Assembly: GCA_963170055.1 (NCBI GenBank)
Contig: CAUJGJ010000264.1
Location: 686,201 to 701,200 of the forward strand
Length of the DNA: 15,000 nucleotides
Direction: 5' to 3'
Source: Halisarca cf. caerulea
Taxonomy: Eukaryota; Porifera; Demospongiae; Chondrillida; Halisarcidae
Shown here piece by piece: positions 10,141 to 15,000 of this stretch (its first letter is position 1; each line of letters starts with the position of its first letter). The notes under the pieces are model-generated. The model saw nothing but the letters and a program-made list of their open reading frames with translations. It was not told the origin of the DNA and searched no databases. Made by a program: the position numbers and the translations under genes.

Positions 10141-10615
10141 TTGATCTTTGAGGAAATAATTAATCGAGTAATCAGTCAATCAATAATCAATGCAATTCTG
10201 AGCAGTACAAAAACCAAGCTTGGGCTCACACAATCCATCTATTGACTGCTTGTATCTGTGCAGACCCATACTCTCACACACAGCCAACAGTGCACATTTA
10301 CTTTACCTTTCAATCAAGGTAATCAGTATTATAATGACTGCCCAATGACTGCGGGCCTCCTACATGCATGTTTGGTGATTATCTATCATATGGCTCAACT
10401 TTGACTTGTGAGTAGTTGCTATAGCTTCAAAAATCAAATTCTGAACATGCTCCTCGTTAGTAATCCGAGATCATGAACAGTAGTACAGTGTGAGCAGGAT
10501 CACTATCTAGATCACTCTTTCTGTGGAGAGTGAAAATGCCCCGGCTTACTTCAACTAACCTCTTGGGGACAAATTTCAAAATAATAGCACCCAAAGTACC
10601 ATATTAAGTGCTTCT

Positions 10616-10825
10616 TTTATTTTCTACTCAAAAGACAGGAAACAATAACATATAGTCTATTGTTACTGGAGTCCTTGATGCAAAATCAAGGCATGTCCAC
10701 AAACGGCCATTGCATAGAGGGAAGTCTACTTTGGCTGGGGCTTGGTCCTGGCAAAAAATGAAGCAATCAGATTCTGGCATGGGATAATAGGGGTGAGGCA
10801 GAACTTCCAAGTCACTCTGGCTCAT
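10616..10825 (-). CDS. Unrecognised 65-residue ORF followed by AATAAA
   Basis: The minus-strand reading from the ATG at 10825 (MSQSDLEVLPHPYYPMPESD...) ends with TGA at 10628, and AATAAA follows on the minus strand at 10616-10621. The composition looks ordinary and it contains a CxxDxAP-like segment (FCQDQAPAKVDF), but I recognise no family. It could be a small gene, a terminal exon of a gene starting near 11329, or chance in a 1.4-kb intergenic region. The rest of 10150-11300 shows nothing else. Confidence 0.25.
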
Positions 10826-11306
10826 TTGATTTTAATCATGAGACATTTAAGACATGAATACTTCCATAATGTGGAATAAATCCTGCATAGTCTCTATTTC
10901 TGATCCTCATCCACTACTATAGAGGTGGTGAGCAGCCAGCAGTAATACCACAGTTACCACCTGAGCATGTTAGTCATTCCCAACTGAGCCTCAAGTTCAG
11001 TATATTCCGCCGGGACAGCCCCTCAGGAAGCCATATTTGTCTTGATCATTAATGATACATGATGGCAGGAGTAATGAGGAGGGATATGGTCAACTCAGTC
11101 TGCATAATTTGGAATGAATTGAACTGGCAATCGCACAAGCTGAGTCAAGTTGACATCTCTGCCAGAAGAGTACTGAGAAGCAGTTACCATTACCCGATCA
11201 GTCTGCATTTACATGGCACAGCAAGAAAAAACATATAGCTTACATGGTTTGTAATTAAGTGAGCAAATTGTTAAAGTAATAAACCAGTGCAAATGCAAAC
11301 GGTGAC

Positions 11307-11329
11307 CTGTCAGTAGTGGTGGCCGCCAT
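11307..11329 (-). CDS. Possible short first exon (MAATTTD) at a CpG-richer promoter
   Basis: The minus-strand ATG at 11329 in AAAATGGCGGCC context encodes MAATTTD and then AG|GTCACC, a weak splice donor. Unspliced, the reading stops after 24 residues. The surrounding 11320-11520 is CpG-richer (gcgcc, tacgcgtgacgg, tttacgc), suggesting a promoter that could fire either way. No downstream exon is confirmed. Confidence 0.2.
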
Positions 11330-11339
11330 TTTCCACGAC

Positions 11340-11650
11340 CTATCGCGCCATATACGCGTGACGGAGAACGTGCTTGCTTTTACGCAATATTTCCGCTGAT
11401 GAACAAAGACGAAAATGGCCGTTGTCCTCGTATGCTTCTAGCAGAAAAGATACGGCCTATTTTTATTGGCAGAAAAGTCAGCAAGATTTTTTGACTGGCA
11501 AATATACGGTAATTATGTTTGTCTTATGTACAAGCGTTTTAAGCACGTATAGCCGAGTGTATTATCAAGTGTCTATGTCTTTGTTGCGTTGCGACGTGGC
11601 TTTAGAACCACTGTTTAAACCGTTGATGGAGCTGTTTAAAATTTGATGGG
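11340..11650. promoter_or_regulatory. CpG-richer, possibly bidirectional promoter region
   Basis: CpGs are denser than in the flanks, with ACGCGTGACGG, CGCAATATTTCCGC and AAAATGGCC. An open plus-strand reading (LLRNISADEQRRKW... to a GTAATT donor-like site at 11511) lacks an ATG start, and the ATG-initiated readings are 31 residues or shorter. Promoter or 5'UTR is the likeliest content, but no product can be named. Confidence 0.3.
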
Positions 11651-11775
11651 TTTAATTACTTAAGACATTATCTCAACAGAATAACAGCATCAAGCACTTT
11701 ATATGTGATGTTGATAGTCCCAAGAAGCAGTTTAATAGCAGTTTATTTCTTTTGATTTCTGAACCTTTCATTTGT

Positions 11776-12270
11776 GTGTTAACCAGAAGTGTGCTAACTA
11801 GGAGTGTGTACTGACTAGGAGTGTGTACTGACCAGGAGTGTGTACCGACCAGGAGTGTGTACTGACTAGGAGTGTGTACTGACCAGGAGTGTGTGCTAAC
11901 CAGGAGTGTGTGCTAACCAGGAGTGTGTGCTAACCAGGAGTGTGTACTAACCAGGAGTGTGTACTAACCAGGAGTGTGTACTGACTAGGACTGTGTACTA
12001 TCCAGGAGTGTGTACGAACCAGGAGTGTGTACTATCCAGGAGTGTGTACGAACCAGGAGTGTGTGCTAACCAGGAGTGTGTGCTGCCAGGAGTGTGTGCT
12101 AACCAGGAGTGTGTGCTGCCAGGAGTGTGTGCTAATCAGGAGTGTGTGCTGACCAGGAGTGTGTGCTGCCAGGAGTGTGTGCTAATCAGGAGTGTGTACT
12201 AACCAGGAGTGTGTACGAACCAGGAGCGTGTGCTAACCAGGAGTGTGTGCTAACCAGGAGTGTGTGCTGA
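11776..12270. repeat. 17-bp minisatellite, about 29 units
   Basis: Head-to-tail units of the form GTGCTAACCAGGAGTGT alternate with variants GTACTGACCAGGAGTGT, GTACGAACC..., GTACTATCC... and a 16-base GTGCTGCCAGGAGTGT. Neighbouring units share variants, showing recent local expansion. The period is not a multiple of three and the units have no spacers, so it is neither a coding repeat nor a CRISPR array. Confidence 0.95.
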
Positions 12271-13018
12271 ACTCGTTCTTTGATTTGACTAAATTTGTTG
12301 AAAGTACCTATAGAAAATTCCCCATGATTGCTGTATGTCTTGTGTGTGTACTGAGTGTCAGAGTATCAAAATCTAGTGTTGGGTTTTTGGGGAAACATTC
12401 TAACATCCCATGACTTTTCAATGCAGTGTATGCACATGCAATACCTATCCTATCATTTTTTCACGTCATCCTACTATGGAGTACATGCCACCGTACTCTA
12501 TGTTGCTGTCCAGTTGTTGATTTTGCATACTTATTTGCATCAAAGAGTGCTCAAAGACTGTGGACTATGAGGATTTTGTGCAAAGTTGTAGCGTATGCAA
12601 ATTTTGTGGAGCACATGTGTAGTTTGACAATTATAGGGATCTTGTTTAGTCAGCATAGGCTATAGTTGCAGACGACTACAAGTACTTACATTTGGTCTGA
12701 TGTATGTGCGACCATTTTTTCTGCATCATCCCTACCTACGAACCACCAACGTGATTGACGATAGTGGTCCAGAACCTTTTCCCTTTTCCACCATCGTCTT
12801 TTGTAGTTCTGTGGTTTCCAAAGCACCTTGTGTTTCCTTCTTGTCTTTGTGTGGTTGCTGTCTGTTAGTGGTAAATGAGCCTCATAGAAACCATTCCTTT
12901 CCTTGTTGGTTCACTGGAGCATTATTGGCTACAGCCAAACACAGGCATTGTCACATACGCATACATACATGTATGTGCAGTGTACAGCCAGGTGCACACG
13001 CACACACATACGTATGCC
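12271..13018. other. Gene-free stretch upstream of the phosphotransferase
   Basis: No recognisable exon, RNA gene or complete mobile element. It may include unannotated 5' sequence of the downstream plus-strand gene. Palindromic CATACATACATGTATGTG occurs at about 12958-12975, just before the CA tract. Confidence 0.4.
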
Positions 13019-13189
<171 letters not shown>

Positions 13190-13372
13190 GTAAGGGTATT
13201 TGGCTAGAGTGTATGTCAGCAAAAGGTCAAGGGTGCTATACAATCTCACATCCTCTTTTGTGTCCATTTCACAGCCTGCGAACAAGCAATAGGAGGAATT
13301 GCTCCACTTACCACTGCCATCTTTAGATGACAGATTAGTCCTTGCAGTTTCAGTACAGCGAGCCTTCCAGCT

Positions 13373-13613
13373 ATGTTCTCCACAAAAGTTCTCACTTCGC
13401 TACATCTAAAACGGCTCAAGGAGCACAGGTATTCGGTGACCGGGTCGTCACTTTTTGAGCCAATTTTGCAGTTTTTTTGGAACTGGCTAATAACAAAGAC
13501 CCCACTGTGGATTGCCCCCAACCTTTTAACTCTGGTGGGGGTTATTGTGAACATTGTAACTACACTCCTATTGGTTGGGTTTGACCCGGGAGCACATGGG
13601 GAGGTGTGTATGT

Positions 13614-13656
<43 letters not shown>

Positions 13657-13685
13657 TGGGGGGGGGGAGACGTATCTATTTACAT

Positions 13686-13723
<38 letters not shown>

Positions 13724-13731
13724 ACGTATGT

Positions 13732-13769
<38 letters not shown>

Positions 13770-13790
13770 ACGTATGTTTGTGTGTACGTG

Positions 13791-13853
<63 letters not shown>

Positions 13854-14244
13854 ATATGTTTGTGTGCGTGTGTGTATGTGTATGTGTGTGTGTGTGGTGT
13901 ATGTGAGTGTGTCACAAAAGTACCACATTGTCTCATTCTGTTCTTGTATCTCAGGGACCAAGGTGGACCTACCTTCTTGTAGCACTCGGTCTCTTCTTCT
14001 ACCAGGCGCTGGACGCCATTGACGGCAAACAGGCTCGCAGAACAGGGTCCGCCACACCTCTGGGAGAGCTGTTTGACCATGGCTGCGATGCCGTGTCAGC
14101 ACTGATGTTGGGTATTTCCTGTGGTTCCCCTGCCTACCTGGGGGACAAACCGATGGTGTTCGCGTTCATTGTGTTCTCGATCATGACTCTTTACTATCTC
14201 AGTCATTGGCAGGCTTACGTCTGTGGGAAGCTGACTTTCAGATT
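13373..14244 (+). CDS. CEPT1/CHPT1: Choline/ethanolamine phosphotransferase, first two recognised exons (partial)
   Basis: Exon 13373-13603 (77 codons) and exon 13955-14244 (96 codons plus 2 bases) join in phase 0; donor GTGTGT at 13604, acceptor CTCAG ending at 13954. The product starts [20 protein letters not shown] and continues [14 protein letters not shown], a first membrane segment ([20 protein letters not shown]) and [20 protein letters not shown]. It carries the full CDP-alcohol phosphotransferase motif D100-G101-x2-A104-R105-x8-G114-x3-D118-x3-D122. This family moves phosphocholine or phosphoethanolamine from its CDP form to diacylglycerol in the ER or Golgi membrane. The animal CEPT1 and CHPT1 paralogues cannot be separated from this part. 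The open donor at 14245 (GTGAGT, phase 2) shows the gene continues; the remaining exons are not in the window. The ATG at 13373 has an in-frame stop upstream at 13328, but tgcag and ttcag acceptors at 13343-13352 leave room for an upstream coding exon. Confidence 0.92.
13604..13954 (+). repeat. (TG)n microsatellite forming the phosphotransferase intron
   Basis: The 351-base intron between the two recognised phosphotransferase exons is TG repeat from its first base (donor GTGTGTATGTGTG) to about 13912. Interruptions include a G run near 13658 and several TACGTATG units. Only the last 40 bases form a normal polypyrimidine-type 3' end (cattctgttcttgtatctcag). All long CysVal frames here are artefacts. 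Confidence 0.9.
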
Positions 14245-14269
14245 GTGAGTTTGTCTCCATGTTGTGTGT

Positions 14270-14296
14270 AGTGAAGCCTCTGTATACTCGGACACA
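14270..14296. repeat. Possible isolated end of a pogo-like element
   Basis: AGTGAAGCCTCTGTATACTC followed by GGACAC resembles the left end of the family (CAGTGAAACCTCTCTAATCC...ACAC) after a TA. It lies in the last phosphotransferase intron of the window. It may be the missing left half of the fragment at 14876-14961, but the 580 bases between them are not explained. Confidence 0.35.
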
Positions 14297-14357
14297 TCTG
14301 TATTTTAACCCTTTCTACGATCAGACTGCTCTGTACATTATAATTTTTGCATGGTGG

Positions 14358-14475
14358 AACTTTCACGGATGTTCAATTTTAGCAATTTCTGCATTTTATA
14401 TTTGCTGACGGCCATGTTTTACCATTGCACAAGAGCCTGATCTAAATTTCAAAGGTGTAAACTTTCACAGATGAT
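14358..14475 (+). repeat. Dispersed repeat, copy B
   Basis: The plus-strand counterpart of 6478-6605, sharing GCCATGTTTT(A/G)CCATTGCAC and AAGAGCCTGATCTAAATTT plus weaker similarity on both sides (ctttcacggatg, ttttagcaatttctgc). It is followed by a small hairpin at 14463-14489 (TTTCACAGAT...ATCTGTGAAA). Family not recognised. Confidence 0.75.
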
Positions 14476-14489
14476 ATCCGATCTGTGAA
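14463..14489. repeat. Short hairpin
   Basis: TTTCACAGAT and ATCTGTGAAA are perfect 10-base inverse complements around GATATCCG-like spacer sequence, at the edge of dispersed repeat copy B. It may be the element's terminal inverted repeat region. Confidence 0.6.
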
Positions 14490-14875
14490 AAACACGGTAT
14501 AAAAACCACACGAAAATGTTTAAGTGCATACGATATTTTCTGTGGATCATCACCTTATTAGGTGTTACTAAGAATTGAATGTTTATAGTTGAACAACTTC
14601 TGTAATCTGATGCATTGTTCACTGCCCACAGAATCCTGGATATTGGAGATTCTGCTGTTGTTATGGTTAACCATGTTCTAAGAACAGAGACCAACCTGTT
14701 CCTCCATTTTGTGTATGGCTATGTTAGACCATTCCATGCATAGGCTATGTGCAATTAGCTTGGGTCTGGTGCAGTTGTGTGCAGTGGAAACTAGTCATAA
14801 AGAACACACTTACAATGAATTTCTGCCTGTAGTGAACAAATACATACACATACCACGGAGTGCCTCTTACCATAC

Positions 14876-14961
14876 TTTAATATGGTGACTGTACCTCATA
14901 AGATGGTCAGATTAGAGAGAATGTCGGATTATAGAGGTGTCGGATTAGAGAGGGTTCACTG
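14876..14961. mobile_element. Right half of a pogo/Tigger-like MITE
   Basis: The text from TTAATATGGTGACTGTACCT through GGTCAGATTAGAGAG to ATTAGAGAGGGTTCACTG matches the right halves of the elements at 7155-7314 and 7966-8318. The left half is missing next to it. The end is CACTG followed by CA, not TA. It lies in the phosphotransferase intron. Confidence 0.65.
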
Positions 14962-15000
14962 CATATGCTTATGTATGCACGCACTCATATTATGCATCTT

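Noticed and set aside
11374..11646. 90-residue plus-strand ORF
   Set aside because: It has no ATG start (the first codon is TTG), matches no family I recognise, and a donor-like site interrupts it. It is left as promoter-like sequence.
11957..12202. 81-residue ORF with repeated TNQECVL-like motifs
   Set aside because: It arises from the 17-bp minisatellite. The period is not a multiple of three and 16-base units shift the frame, so it is not a protein repeat.
11776..12270. CRISPR-like array
   Set aside because: The units are directly adjacent with no unique spacers, in an animal genome; it is a minisatellite.
13246..13554. Minus-strand 102-residue ORF
   Set aside because: It is antisense to the phosphotransferase exon, whose plus-strand reading shows clear family conservation.
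13676..14102. Minus-strand His-Thr-rich ORFs
   Set aside because: They are antisense to the TG intron and to the second phosphotransferase exon.

Overview
The window is nuclear DNA from an animal, most likely a marine invertebrate. It is moderately AT-rich and carries spliced genes with GT-AG introns, very long CA/TG microsatellites, many short inverted-terminal-repeat elements, and a tandem family of secreted fibrinogen-related lectins. A sponge or another early-branching animal would fit, but nothing here fixes the phylum.

Left part (about 1-4300): three tandem copies, all on the minus strand, of an intronless fibrinogen-related gene, with start codons at 734, 2474 and 4151 (spacing about 1.7 kb). 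Only the right-most copy (3153-4151, 332 aa) is intact. The middle copy is frameshifted inside the fibrinogen domain. The left copy has lost almost the whole domain to an internal deletion of several hundred bases. Each copy keeps a TATA box, a CAGCTG block and an ATTGTGCAAT/ATTGCACAAT (C/EBP-like) element, so the duplicated unit includes its promoter.

Centre-left (4300-6660): mostly non-coding. It holds an X-box-like site, a CpG-richer ETS-motif block with a possible first exon (MADAKSVQ...), a 54-bp tandem array of transposon-end-like units, and a long CA tract.

Centre (6674-9938, minus strand): six exons that join in frame into the N-terminal about 257 residues of an MCM9-type DNA helicase/repair protein, including its C4 zinc ribbon. 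The downstream exons for the AAA+ ATPase are not visible in the remaining 6.6 kb, and the fibrinogen-related cluster lies where they would be expected. The introns contain pogo/Tigger-like MITEs (one nested in another, with TA target duplications), CA and ATT microsatellites, and a 28-bp perfect palindrome.

Right part (9940-15000): intergenic sequence with a possible promoter near 11.3 kb, a 17-bp minisatellite of about 29 units (11776-12270) and a CA tract. It is followed on the plus strand by the first two recognisable exons of a choline/ethanolamine phosphotransferase (13373-13603 and 13955-14244). The intron between them is essentially a TG microsatellite that supplies the splice donor. 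The gene continues past the window.

The three gene families (innate-type lectin, replication/repair helicase, phospholipid synthesis) have no evident functional link. No new enzymatic system is apparent. The most noteworthy points are the decaying lectin array with its unrecognised N-terminal domain, the apparent interruption of MCM9, the nested MITE, and the microsatellite intron.
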